Assembly: GCA_945910005.1 (NCBI GenBank)
Contig: CAMDTW010000642.1
Span: 1,860,001 to 1,924,000 of the forward strand
Length of the DNA stretch: 64,000 bases
Source: Isoperla grammatica
Lineage: Eukaryota; Arthropoda; Insecta; Plecoptera; Perlodidae
Direction of reading: 5' to 3'
The position numbers were made by a program, and so were the translations under genes. Shown here in pieces: positions 1-12,906 of the stretch. The notes beneath the pieces are model-generated. The model had not been told where the DNA came from, ran no database searches, and saw nothing but the letters and a program-made list of their open reading frames with translations. Numbering within the stretch: the stretch's first letter is position 1; each line of letters begins with the position of its first letter.

Positions 1-1100
1 ATACGTTGCATGTAGTGGCTTTCATGTCACTGACTTAGCGCAGGGTTTATCAAGTACAGTCACCGTCACAAGCAAGGAAACATGCGTTGTCCTGATATGT
101 TGCATGTAGTGGCTTCTATGTCACTGACTTAGCGCAGGGTTTATCAAGAACGGTTACCGTCACAAACGAGGAAACATGCGTTGTCCTGATATGTTGCATG
201 TAGTGGCTTACATGTCACTGAAATAGCGCAGGCTTTATCAAGTACAGTCACCGTCACAAGCGAGAAAACATGCGTTGTCCTGATATGTTGCATGTAGTGG
301 CTTTCATGTCACTGACATAGCGAAGGGTTTATCAAGTACAGTCACCGTCAAAATAGAGGAAACATGCGTTGTCCTCATGTGTTTCATGAAGTGGCTTCTA
401 TGTCACTGACTTAGCGCAGGGTTTATCAAGTACAGTCACCGTCACAAGCGAGGAAACATGCGTTGTTCTCATATGTTGCATAAAGTGGCTTTCATGTCAC
501 TGACTTAGCGCAGGGTTTATCAAGTACAGTCACAGTCACAAGCAAGGAAACATGCGTTGTCCTGATATGTTGCATGTAGTGGCTTCTATGTCATTGACTA
601 AGCGCAGGGTTTATCAAGTACAGTCACCGTCACAAGCAAGGAAACATGCGTTGTCCTGATATGTTGCATGTAGTGGCTTCTATATCACTGACTTAGCGCA
701 GGGTTTATCAAGTTCAGTCACCGTCACAATAGAGGAATCATGCGTTGTCCTCATACGTTGCATGTAGTGGCTTCTTTGTCACTGACTTAGCGCAAGGTTT
801 ATCAAGTACAGTCACCGTCACAAGCAAGGCAACATGCGTTGTCCTGATATGATGCATGTAGTGGCTTCTATGTCACTGACTTAGCGCAGGGTTTATCAAG
901 TACAGTCACCGTCACAATAGAGGAAACATGCGTTGTCCTCATACGTTGCATGTAGTGCCTTCTATGTCACTGACTTAGCGCAAGGTTTATCAAGTACAGT
1001 CACCGTCACAAGCAAGGAAACATGCGTTGTCCTGATATGTTGCATGTAGTGGCTTCAATGTCACTGACTTAGCGCAGGGTTTATCAAGTACAGTCACCGT
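1..1100 (+). repeat. Right-hand piece of a higher-order unit, cut by the window edge
   Basis: The first 1.1 kb matches 27,348-28,447 at a constant offset of 27,347. The rare motif AAGAACGGTTACCGTC (tract starting at 144) recurs at 27,491, 39,317, 45,518 and 52,000, once per higher-order unit. The match stops near 1,100: here the array continues with CAAGCGAG, whereas 28,448 continues with AATAAAAAAC. Small private differences exist, such as GTTTCATGAAG near 380 against GTTGCATGAAG at 27,729. Confidence 0.85.
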
Positions 1101-2262
1101 CACAAGCGAGAAAACATGCGTTGTCCTGATATGTTGCATGTAGTGGCTTTCATGTCACTGACATAGCGCAGGGTTTATCAAGTACAGTCACCGTCACAAT
1201 AGAGGAAGCATGCGTTGTCCTCATACGTTGCATGTAGTGGCTTCTATGTCACTGACTTAGCGCAAGGTTTATCAAGTACAGTCACCGTCACAAGCGAGGA
1301 AACATGCGTTGTCCTGATACGTTGCATGTGGTGGCTTCTATGTCACTGACTTAGCGCAGGGTTTATCAAGTACAGTCACCGTCACAAGCAAGGAAACATG
1401 CGTTGTCCTCATACGTTGCAAGAAGTGGCTTCTATGTCACTGACTTAGCGCAGGGTTTATCAAGTACAGTCACCGTCACAATAGAGGAAACATGAGTTGT
1501 CCTGATATGTTGCATGTAGTGGCTTCTATGTCACTGACTTAGCGCAGGGTTTATCAAGTACAGTCACCGTCACAAGCGAGAAAACATGCGTTCCCCTGAT
1601 ATGTTGCATGTAGTGGCTTCTATGTCACTGACTTAGCGCAGGGTTTATCAAGTACAGTCACCGTCACAAGCAAGGAAACATGCGTTGTCCTCATACGTTG
1701 CATGTAGTGGCTTTCATGTCACTGACTTTGCGCAGGGTTTATCAAGTACAGTCACCGTCACAAGCAAGGAAACATGCGTTGTCCTCATACGTTGCATGAA
1801 GTGGCTTCTATGTCACTGACTTACCGCAAGGTTTATCAAGTACAGTCACCGTCACAAGCAAGGAAACATGCGTTGTCCTGATACGTTGCATGTAGTGGCT
1901 TCTATGTCACTGACTTAGCGCAAGGTTTATCAAGTACAGTAACCGTCACCAGCAAGGAAACATGCGTTGTCCTGATATGTTGCATGTAGTGGCTTCTATG
2001 TCACTGACTTAGCGCAAGGTTTATCAAGTACAGTCACCGTCACAAGCAAGAAATCATGCATTGTCCTCATACGTTGCATGTAGTGGCTTTAATGTCACTG
2101 ACTTAGCGCAGGGTTTATCAAGTACAGTCACCGTCACAAGCAAGGAAACATGCGTTGTCCTGATATGTTGCATGTAGTGGCTTCTATGTCACTGACTTAG
2201 CGCAGGGTTTATCAAGTACAGTCACCGTCACAAGCGAGGAAACATGCGTTGTCTTGATATGT

Positions 2263-2336
2263 TGCAGGACATAGCGCAGGGTTTATCAAGTACAGTCACC
2301 GTCACAAGCGAAAAAACTTGCGTTGTCCTGATACGT
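2263..2336 (+). repeat. Truncated 74-bp monomer
   Basis: The sequence goes straight from TTGCAG to GACATAGCGC, a net loss of 20 bases from the first third of the monomer. The same deletion is present at 55,432, 55,694, 59,716 and 60,825 and nowhere in the core, so it marks the flank subtype. Confidence 0.9.
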
Positions 2337-2430
2337 TGCATGTAGTGGCTTTCATGTCACTGACATAGCGCAGGGTTTATCAAGTACAGTCACCGTCACA
2401 AGAGAGGAAACATGCGTTGTCCTGATACTT

Positions 2431-2501
2431 TGCATGTAGTGGCTTCCATGTCACTGACTTTCACCTTCACAAGCGAGGAAACATGCGTTGTTCTCATATG
2501 T
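2431..2501 (+). repeat. Truncated 71-bp monomer
   Basis: CTGACTT is joined directly to TCACCTTCAC, losing 23 bases from the middle of the monomer. The matching monomer near 55,862 is full length, so this deletion is private to the left flank. Confidence 0.9.
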
Positions 2502-5500
2502 TGCATGAAGTGGCTTTCATGTCACTGACTTAGCGCAGGGTTTATCAAGTACAGTCACCGTCACAAGTTAGGAAACATGCGTTGTTCTCATATGTTGCAT
2601 GAAGTGGCTTTCATGTCACTGACTTAGCGCAGGGTTTATCAAGTACAGTCACAGTCACAAGCAAGGAAACATGCGTTGTCCTGATATGTTGCATGTAGTG
2701 GCTTCTATGTCACTGACTAAGCGCAGGGTTTATCAAGTACAGTCACCGTCACAAGCAAGGAAACATGCGTTGTCCTGATATGTTGCATTTAGTGGCTTCT
2801 ATGTCACTGACTTAGCGCAGGGTTTATCAAGTACAGTGACCGTCACAATAGAGGAAACATGCGTTGTCCTCATACGTTGCAAGTAGTGGCTTCTATGTCA
2901 CTGACTTAGCGCAAGGTTTATCAAGTACAGTCACCGTCACAAGCAAGGAAACATGCGTTGTCCTGATATGATGCATGTAGTGGCTTCTATGTCACTGACT
3001 TAGCGCAGGGTTTATCAAGTACAGTCACCGTCACAATAGAGGACACATGCGTTGTCCTCATACGTTGCATGTAGTGGCTTCTATGTCACTGAATTAGCGC
3101 AAGGTTTATCAAGTACAGTCACCGTCACAAGCAAGGAAACATGCGTTGTCCTGATATGTTGCATGGTGTGGCTTCTATGTCACTGACTAAGCGCAGGGTA
3201 TCAAGTACAGTCACCGTCACAATAGAAAAAAACATGCGTTGTCCTCATACGTTGCATGAAGTGGCTTCTATGTCACTGACTCAGCTCAGGGTTTATCAAG
3301 TACAGTCACCGTCACAAGCGAGGAAACATGCGTTGTTCTGATATGTTGCATGTAGTGGCTTTCATGTCACTGACTTAGCTCAGGGTTTATCAAGTACAGT
3401 CACCGTCACAAGCGTGGAAACATGCGTTGTCCTCATATGTTGCATGTAGTAGCTTTTATGTCAATGACTTAGCGCAGGGTTTATCAAGTACAGTCACCGT
3501 CACAAGCAAGGAAACATGCGTTGTCCTGATACGTTGCATGTAGTGGCTTCTATGTCACTGACTTAGCGCAGGGTTTATCGAGTACAGTCACCGTTACAAG
3601 CAAGGAAACATGCGTTGTCCTGATACGTTGCATGTAGTGGCTTCTATGTCACTGACTTAGCGCAGGGTTTATCGAGTACAGTCACCGTCACAAGCGAGGA
3701 AACATGCGTTGTCCTGATATGTTGCATGTAGTGGCTTTCATGTCACTGACATAGCGCAGGGTTTATCAAGTACAGTTACCGTCACAATAGAGGAAACATG
3801 CGTCGTCCTGATATATTGCATGAAGTGGCTTTTATGTCACAGACTTAGCGCAGGGTTTATCAAGTACAGTCACCGTCACAAGCAAGGAAACATGCGTTGT
3901 CCTGATATGTTGCATGTAGTGGCATCTATGTCACTGACTTAGCGCAGGGTTTATCAAGTACAGTCACCGTCACAAGCGAGGAAAAAGGCGTTGTCCTGAT
4001 ATGTTGCATTTAGTGGCTTATATGTCACTGACTTAGCGCAGGGTTTATCAAGTACAGTCAACGTCACAAGCGAGAAAACATGCGTTGTCCTGATACGTTG
4101 CATGTAGTGGCTTTCATGTCACTGACTTAGCGCAGGGTTTATCAAGTAAAGTCACCGTCACAAGCGACGAAACATGCGTTGTCCTCATATGTTGCATGTA
4201 GTGACTTTCATGTCACTGACTTAGCGCAGGGTTTATCAAGTTCAGTCACCGTCACAACCAAGGAAACATGCGTTGTCCTGATACGTTGCATGTAGTGGCT
4301 TCTATGTCACTGACTTAGCGCAGGGTTTATCAAGTACAGTCACCGTCACAAGCGAGGAAACATGCGTTGTCCTCATACGTTGCATGTAGTTGCCTTCATG
4401 TCACTGAATTAGCGCAGGGTTTATCAAGTACAGTCACCGTCACAAGCAAGGAAACATGCGTTGTCCTCATATGTTGCATGTAGTGGCTTCTATGTCACTG
4501 ACTTAGCGCAAGGTTTATCAAGTACAGTCACCGTCACAAGCAAGGAAACATGCGTTGTTTTGATATGTTGCATGTAGTGGCTTCTATGTCACTGACTTAG
4601 CGCAGGGTTTATCAAGTACAGTCACCGTCACAAGCAAGGAAACATGAGTTGTCCTGATATGTTGCATGTAGTGGCTTCTATGTCACTGACTTAGCGCAAG
4701 GTTTATCAAGTACAGTCACCGTCACAATCGAGGAAACCTGCGTTGTCCTGATACGTTGCATATAGTGGCTTTATGTCACTGACTTAGCGCAAGGTTTATC
4801 AAGTACAGTCACCGTCACAAGCAAGGAAACATGCGTTGTCCTGATATGTTGCATGTAGTGGCTTCTACACACTGACTTAGCGCAGGGTTTATCAAGTACA
4901 GTTACCGTCAAAAGCAAGGAAACATGCGTTGTCCTCATACGTTGCATGTAGTGGCTTCTATGTCACTGACTTAGCGCAAGGTTTATCAAGTACAGTCACC
5001 GTCACAAGCAAGGAAACATGCGTTGTCCTCATACGTTGCATGTAGTGGCTTTCATGTCACTGACTTAGCGCAGGGTTTATCAAGTACAGTCACCGTCACA
5101 AGCAAGGAAACATGCGTTGTCCTGATATGTTGCATGTAGTGGCTTTCATGTCACTGACATAGCGCAGGGTTTATCAAGTAAAGTCACCGTCACAATAGAG
5201 GAAACATGCGTTGTCCTCATATGTTGCATGAAGTGGCTTCTATTCACTGACTTAGCGCAGGGTTTATCAAGTACAGTCACCTGCACAAGCGAGGAAACAT
5301 GCGTTGTCCTCATACGTTTCATGTAGTGGCTTCTATGTCACTGACTTAGCGCAGGGTTTATCAAGTACAGTCACCTTCACAAGTGAGGAAACATGAGTTG
5401 TCCTCATATTTTGCATGAAGTGGCTTTCATGTTACTGACTTAGCGCAGGGTTTATCAAGTACAGTCACCTTCACAAGCGAGGAAACATGCGTTGTTCTCA

Positions 5501-6867
5501 TATGTTGCATGAAGTGGCTTTCATGTCACTGACTTAGCGCAGGGTTTATCAAGTACAGTCACCGTCACAAGCGAGGAAACATGCGTTGTCCTCATACGTT
5601 GCATGTAGTGGCTTCTATGTCACTGACTTAGCGCAGGGTTTATCAAGTACAGTCACCTTCACAAGCGAGGAAACATGCGTTGTTCTCATATGTTGCATGA
5701 AGTGGCTTTCTTGTCACTGACTAAGCGCAGGGTTTATCAAGTACAGTCACCGTCACAAGCGAGGAAACATGCGTTGTTCTCATATGTTGCATGAAGTGGC
5801 TTTCATGTCACTGACTTAGCGTAGGGTTTATCAAGTACAGTCACCGTCACAAGCAAGGAAACATGCGTTGTCCTGATATGTTGCATGTAGTAGCTTCTAT
5901 GTCACTGACTAAGTGCAGGGTTTATCAAGTACAGTCACTGTCACAAGCAAGGAAACATGCGTTGTCCTGATATGTTGCATGTAGTGGCTTCTATGTCACT
6001 GACTTAGCGCAGGGTTTATCAAGTACAGTCACCGTCACAAGCAAGGAAACATGCGTTGTCCTCATACGTTGCATGTAGTGGCTTCTATGTCACTGACTTA
6101 GCGCAGGGTTTATCAAGTACAGTCACCGTCACAAGCAAGGAAACATGCGTTGTCCTCATACGTTGCATGTAGTGGCTTCTATGTCACTGACATAACGCAG
6201 GGTTTATCAAGTACAGTCACCGTCACAAGCAAGGAAACATGCGTTGTCCTGATATGTTGCATGTAGTGGCTTCTATGTCACAGACTTAGCGCAGGGTTTA
6301 TCAAGTACAGTCACCGTCACAAGCGAGGAAACATGCGTTGTCCTCATATGTTGCATGTAGTGGCTTCTATGTCACTGACTTAGCGCAGGGTTTATCAAGT
6401 ACAGTCACCTTCACAAGCGAGGAAACATGCGTTGTTCTCATATGTTGCATGAAGGGGCTTTCATGTCACTGACTTAGCGCAGGGTTTATCAAGTACAGTC
6501 ACCGTCACAAGCGAGGAAACATGCGTTGTTCTCATATGTTGCATGAAGTGGCTTTCATGTCACTGACTTAGCGCAGGGTTTATCAAGTACAGTCACCGTC
6601 ACAAGCAAGGAAACATGCATTGTCCTGATATGTTGCATGAAGTGGCTTCTATGTCACTGACTTAGCGCAGGGTTTATCAAGTACAGTCACCGTCACAAGC
6701 GAGGAAACATGCGTTGTCCTCATATGTTGCATGTAGTGGCTTCTATGTCACTGACTTAGCGCAGGGTTTATCAAGTACAGTCACCGTCACAAGCGAGGAA
6801 ACATGCGTTGTCCTCATATGTCGCATGCAGTGGCTTCTATGTCACTGACTTAGCGCAGGGTTTATCA

Positions 6868-7243
6868 TGTACAGTCACCGTCATTTGCAAGGAAACATGC
6901 GTTGTCCTGATATGTTGCATGTAGTGGCTTCTATGTCACTGACTTAGCGCAGGGTTTATCAAGTACAGTCACCGTCACAAGCAAGGAAACCTGCGTTGTC
7001 CTGATACGTTGCATGTAGTGGCTTCTATGTCACTGACTTAGCGCAGGGTTTATCAAGTAAAGTAACCGTCACAAGCAAGGAAACATGCGTTGTCCTGATA
7101 TGTTGCATGTAGTGGCTTCTATGTCACTGACTTAGCGCAGGGTTTATCAAGTACAGTCACCGTCACAATAAGGAAAACATGCGTTGTCCTGATATGTTGC
7201 ATGAAGTGGCTTCTATGTCACTGACTTAGCGCAGGGTTTATCA
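6868..7243 (+). repeat. Four-monomer block present in D1 copy 1, missing from copy 2
   Basis: Exactly 376 bp (4 x 94) lie here, whereas copy 2 runs directly from 18,306 to 18,307. The block includes TCATTTGCAAGG, a GTAAAGTAACCG variant and CAATAAGGAAAAC. A similar series (GTAAAGTCACC, then CAATAAGGAAAAC, then a CACTGTCAC monomer) occurs in the higher-order unit near 30,120-30,330. The block is therefore probably ancestral and was deleted from copy 2. Confidence 0.85.
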
Positions 7244-8576
7244 AGTACAGTCACTGTCACAAGCGAGGACACATGCGTTGTCCTGATACGTTGCATGTAG
7301 TGGCTTCTATGTCACTGACTTACCGCAGGGTTTATCAAGTACAGTCACCGACACAAGCAAGGAAACATGCGTTGTCCTCATACGTTGCATGAAGTGGCTT
7401 CTATGTCACTGACTTAGCGCAGGGTTTATCAAGTACAGTCACCGTCACAATAGAGGAAACATGCGTTGTCCTGATATGTTGCATGTAGTGCCTTCTATGT
7501 CACTGACTTAGCGCAGGGTTTATCAAGTACAGTCACCGTCACAAGCAAGGAAACATGCGTTGTCCTGATATGTTGCATGTAGTGGCTTCTATGTCACTGA
7601 CTAAGCGCAGGGTTTATCAAGTACAGTCACCGTCACAAGCAACGAAACTTGCGTTGTCCTGATATGTTGCATGAAGTGGCTTTCATGTCACTGACTTAGC
7701 GCAGGGTTTATCAAGTACAGTCACCGTCACAAGCAAGGAAACATGCGTTGTCCTCATACGTTGAATGTAGTGGCTTCTATGTCACTTACCTAGCGCAGGG
7801 TTTATCAAGTACAGTCACCGTCACAAGCAAGGAAACATGCGTTGTCCTCATACGTTGCATGTAGTGGCTTCTATGTCACTGACTTAGCGCAGGGTTTATC
7901 AAGTACAGTCACCGTCACAAGCAAGGAAACATGCGTTGTCCTCATACGTTGCATGTAGTGGCTTCTTTGTCACTGACTTAGCGCAGGGTTTATCAAGTAC
8001 AGTCACCGTCACAAGCGAGGAAACATGCGTTTTCCTGATATGTTGCATGTAGTGGCTTTCATGTCACTGACATAGCGCAGGGTTTATCAAGTACAGTCAC
8101 CGTCACAAGCAAGGAAACATGCGTTGTCCTGATATGTTGCATGTAGTGGCTTTCATGTCACTGACAAAGCGCAGGGTTTATCAAGTACAGTCACCGTCAC
8201 AAGCAAGGAAACATACCTTGTCCTCATACGTTGCATGTAGTGGCTTTCATGTCACTGACTTAGCGCAGGGTTTATCAAGTACAGTGACCGTCACAAGCGT
8301 GGAAACATGCGTTGTCATTTTATGTTGCATGTAGTAGCTTTTATGTCAATGACTTAGCGCAGGGCTTATCAAGTACAGTCACCGTCACAAGCAAGGAAAC
8401 ATGCGTTGTCCTGATACGTTGCATGTAGTGGCTTCTATGTCACTGACTTAGCGCAGGGTTTATCGAGTACAGTCACCGTTACAAGCAAGGAAACATGCGT
8501 TGTCCTGATACGTTGCATGTAGTGGCTTCTATGTCACTGACTTAGCGCAGGGTTTATCGAGTACAGTCACCGTCAC

Positions 8577-9600
8577 AAGCGAGGAAACATGCGTTGTCCT
8601 GATATGTTGCATGTTGTGGCTTTCATGTCACTGACATAGCGCAGGGTTTATCAAGTACAGTTACCGTCACAATAGAGGAAACATGCGTTGTCCTCATATA
8701 TTGCATGAAGTGGCTTCTATGCCACTGACGGTTTATCAAGTACAGTCACCGTCACAAGCAAGGAAACATGCGTTGTCCTGATACGTTGCATGTAGTGGCT
8801 TCTGTGTCACTGACTTAGCGCAAGGTTTATCAAGTACAGTCACCGTCACAAGCAAGGAAACATGCGTTGTCCTCATACGTTGCATGTAGTGGCTTTCATG
8901 TCACTGACTTAGCGCAGGGTTTATCAAGTACAGTCACCGTCACAAGCAAGGAAACATGCGTTGTCCTGATATGTTGCATGTAGTGGCTTCTATGTCACTG
9001 ACTTAGCGCAGAGTTTATCAAGAACAGTTTCCGTCACAAACGAGGAAACATGCGTTGTCCTGATATGTTGCATGTAGTGGCTTTCATGTCACTGACAAAG
9101 CGCAGGCTTTATCAAGTACAGTCACCGTCACAAGCGAGAAAACATGCGTTGTCCTGATATGTTGCATGTAGTGGCTTTCATGTCACTGACATAGCGCAGG
9201 GTTTATCAAGTACAGTGACCGTCAAAATAGAGGAAACATGCGTTGTCCTCATATGTTGCATGAAGTGGCTCCTATGTCACTGACTTAGCGCAGGGTTTAT
9301 CAAGTACAGTCACCGTCACAAGCGAAGAAACATGCGTTGTCCTAATACGTTGCATGTAGTGGCTTCTATGTCACTGACTTAGCGCAGGGTTTATCAAGTA
9401 CAGTCACCTTCACAAGTGAGGAAACATGGGTTGGCCTCATATGTTGCATGAAGTGGCTTTCATGTCACTGACTTAGCGCAGGGTTTATCAAGTACAGTCA
9501 CCGTAAAAGCTAGGAAACATGCGTTGTTCTCATACGTTGCATGTAGTGGCTTCTATGTCACTGACTTAGCGCAGGGCTTATCAAGTACAGTCACCTTCAC
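8577..9600 (+). repeat. 11-monomer sub-repeat, first copy (D1 copy 1)
   Basis: This is the first of two adjacent 11-monomer blocks. AAGAACAGTTTCCGTC occurs at 9,018 and again at 10,051, an offset of 1,033. The block holds a monomer with a private 9-bp deletion, so it measures 1,024 bp. Confidence 0.88.
8702..8786 (+). repeat. 85-bp monomer with a 9-bp deletion
   Basis: CACTGAC is joined directly to GGTTTATC at 8,729/8,730, losing TTAGCGCAA. The paired monomer in the second 11-monomer block (about 9,730) keeps these bases. The deletion therefore arose after the 11-monomer duplication and before D1, because it is also present at 19,792/19,793. Confidence 0.9.
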
Positions 9601-10633
9601 AAGCGAGGAAACATGCGTTGTCCTGATATGTTGCATGTTGTGGCTTTCATGTCACTGACATAGCGCAGGGTTTATCAAGTACAGTTACCGTCACAATAGA
9701 GGAAACATGCGTTGTCCTCATATATTGCATGAAGTGGCTTCTATGCCACTGACTTAGCGCAAGGTTTATCAAGTACAGTCACCGTCACAAGCAAGGAAAC
9801 ATGCGTTGTCCTGATACGTTGCATGTAGTGGCTTCTGTGTCACTGACTTAGCGCAAGGTTTATCAAGTACAGTCACCGTCACAAGCAAGGAAACATGCGT
9901 TGTCCTCATACGTTGCATGTAGTGGCTTTCATGTCACTGACTTAGCGCAGGGTTTATCAAGTACAGTCACCGTCACAAGCAAGGAAACATGCGTTGTCCT
10001 GATATGTTGCATGTAGTGGCTTCTATGTCACTGACTTAGCGCAGAGTTTATCAAGAACAGTTTCCGTCACAAACGAGGAAACATGCGTTGTCCTGATATG
10101 TTGCATGTAGTGGCTTTCATGTCACTGACAAAGCGCAGGCTTTATCAAGTACAGTCACCGTCACAAGCGAGAAAACATGCGTTGTCCTGATATGTTGCAT
10201 GTAGTGGCTTTCATGTCACTGACATAGCGCAGGGTTTATCAAGTACAGTCACCGTCAAAATAGAGGAAACATGCGTTGTCCTCATATGTTGCATGAAGTG
10301 GCTCCTATGTCACTGACTAAGCGCAGGGTTTATCAAGTACAGTCACCGTCACAAGCGAAGAAACATGCGTTGTCCTAATACGTTGCATGTACCGGCTTCT
10401 ATGTCACTGACTTAGCGCAGGGTTTATCAAGTACAGTCACCTTCACAAGTGAGGAAACATGGGTTGGCCTCATATGTTGCATGAAGTGGCTTTCATGTCA
10501 CTGACTTAGCGCAGGGTTTATCAAGTACAGTCACCGTAAAAGCTAGGAAACATGCGTTGTTCTCATACGTTGCATGTAGTGGCTTCTATGTCATGACTTA
10601 GCGCAGGGCTTATCAAGTACAGTCACCTTCACA
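9601..10633 (+). repeat. 11-monomer sub-repeat, second copy (D1 copy 1)
   Basis: This tandem copy of the preceding block measures 1,033 bp, one short of 11 x 94. It has its own private changes: GTACCGGC in place of GTAGTGGC near 10,388 and a one-base loss, TGTCATGACTTAG, near 10,590. Its left junction lies between TCACCTTCAC, the natural end of copy 1, and AAGCGAGG, the start of the unit. Confidence 0.88.
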
Positions 10634-12822
10634 AGCAAGGAAACATGCGTTGTTCTCATATGTTGCATAAAGTGGCTTTCATGTCACTGACTTAGCGCAG
10701 GGTTTATCAAGTACAGTCACCGTCACAATAGAGGAAACATGCGTTGTCCTGATATGTTGCATGTAGTGGCTTCTATGTCACTGACTTAGCGCAGGGTTTA
10801 TCAAGTACAGTCACCGTCACAAGCGAGGAAACATGCGTTGTCCTCATATGTTGCATGTAGTGGCTTCTATGTCACTGACTTAGCGCAGGGTTTATCAAGT
10901 ACAGTCACCTTCACAAGCGAGGAAACATGCGTTGTTCTCATATGTTGCATAAAGTGGCTTTCATGTCACTGACTTAGCGCATTGTTTATCAAGTACAGTC
11001 ACCGTCACAAGCGAGGAAACATGCGTTGTGCTCATATGTTGCATGAAGTGGCTTTCATGTCACTGACTTAGCGCAGGGTTTATCAAGTACAGTCACAGTC
11101 ACAAGCAAGGAAACATGCGTTGTCCTGATATGTTGCATGTAGTGGCTTCTATGTCACTGACTAAGCGCAGGGTTTATCAAGTACAGTCACCGTCACAAGC
11201 AAGGAAACATGCGTTGTCCTGATATTTTGCATGTAGTGGCTTCTATGTCACTGACTTAGCGCAGGGTTTATCAAGTACAGTCACCGTCACAATAGAGGAA
11301 ACATGCGTTGTCCTCATACGTTGCATGTAGTGGCTTCTATGTCACTGACTTAGCGCAAGGTTTATCAAGTACAGTCACCGTCACAAGCAAGGAAACATGC
11401 GTTGTCCTGATATGATGCATGTAGTGGCTTCTATGTCACTGACTTAGCGCAGGGTTTATCAAGTACAGTCACCGTCACAATAGAGGAAACATGCGTTGTC
11501 CTCATACGTTGCATGTAGTGCCTTCTATGTCACTGACTTAGCGCAAGGTTTATCAAGTACAGTCACCGTCACAAGCAAGGAAACATGCGTTGTCCTGATA
11601 TGTTGCATGTAGTGGCTTCTATGTCACTGACTTAGCGCAGGGTTTATCAAGTACAGTCACCGTCACAATAAAAAACATGCGTTGTCCTCATACGTTGCAT
11701 GTAGTGGCTTCTATGTCACTGACTTAGTTCAGGGTTTATCAAGTACAGTCACCGTCACAAGCGAGGAAACATGCGTTGTTCTGATATGTTGCATGTAGTG
11801 GCTTTCATGTCACTGACTTAGCTCAAGGTTTATCAAGTACAGTCACCGTCACAAGCGTGGAAACATGCGTTGTCCTCATATGTTGCATGTAGTAGCTTTC
11901 ATGTCACTGACTTAGCGCAGGGTTTATCAAGTACAGTCACCGTCACAATAGAGGAAACATGCGTTGTCCTCATATATTGCATGAAGTGGCTTCTATGTCA
12001 CTGACTTAGCGCAGGGTTTATCAAGTATAGTCACCGTCACAAGCAAGAAACATGCGTTGTCCTGATATGTTGCATGAAGTGGCTTTCAGGTCACTGACTT
12101 AGCGCAGGGTTTATCAAGTACAGTCACCGTCACAAGCAAGGAAACATGCGTTGTCCTCATACGTGGCATGTAGTGGCTTCTATGTCACTTACCTAGCGCT
12201 GGGTTTATCAAGTACAGTCACCGTCACAAGCAAGGAAACATGCGTTGTCCTCATACGTTGCATGTAGTGGCTTCTTTGTCACTGACTTAGCGCAGGGTTT
12301 ATCAAGTATAGTCACCGTCACAAGCAGGGAAACATGCGTTGTCCTCATACGTTGCATGTAGTGGCTTCTTTGTCTCTGACTTAGCGCAGGGTTTATCAAG
12401 TACAGTCACCGTCACAAGCAAGGAAACATGCGTTGTCCTGATACGTTGCATGTAGTGGCTTTCATGTCACTGACTTAGCGCAGGGTTTATCAAGTACTGT
12501 CACCGTCACAAGCAAGGAAACATGCGTTGTCCTCATACGTTGCATGTAGTGGCTTTCATGTCACTGGTTTAGCGCAGGGTTTATCAAGGACAGTGACCGT
12601 CACAAGCAAGGAAACATGCGTTGTCCTGATATGTTGCATGTAGTGGCTTCTATGTCACTGACTTAGCGCAGGGTTTATCAAGTACAGTCACCGTCACAAG
12701 CGAGGAAACATGCGTTGTCCTGATATGTTGCATGTAGTGGCTTTCATGTCACTGACATAGCGCAGGGTTTATCAAGTACAGTCACCGTCACAAGCAAGAA
12801 AACATGCGTTGTCCTGATATGT

Positions 12823-12906
12823 TGCATGTAGTGGCTTTCATGTCACTGTCATAGCGCAGGGTTAGTCACCGTCACAAGCAAGGAAACATGCGTTGTCCTC
12901 ATACGT
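12823..12906 (+). repeat. 84-bp monomer with a 10-bp deletion
   Basis: GCAGGGTTA is followed directly by GTCACCG at 12,861, losing ten bases of the TTATCAAGTACA segment. The same deletion occurs at 23,924 and 35,750, exactly the D1 and D2 offsets away. Equivalent monomers in the 6.2-kb units (near 30,770 and 42,595) are full length. Confidence 0.9.

Larger units (their letters stand above)
1101..4660 (+). repeat. Left flank block, subtype shared with the right end of the window
   Basis: From about 1,400 this block follows the monomer order of the right flank, about 53.2-53.4 kb away. GTTCCCCTGA at 1,590 pairs with 54,759. The shortened TTGCAGGACATAG monomer at 2,263 pairs with 55,694. TCGAGTACAG at 3,578 pairs with 56,846. 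The offset drifts by a few monomers, so the two flanks have gained and lost copies separately. The block contains two truncated monomers and one 2-bp deletion (GGGTATCAAG near 3,196). No gene is visible. Confidence 0.8.

Noticed and set aside
6868..7243. Insertion of a mobile element in D1 copy 1
   Set aside because: The extra 376 bp are four ordinary monomers in register, without terminal repeats or target-site duplication.
12208..12399. 63-residue open frames on the minus strand (also 23,271 and 35,097)
   Set aside because: These are D1/D2 copies of one stretch of repeat that happens to lack stops. There is no start context, codon pattern or domain, and the three copies exist only because the block was duplicated.
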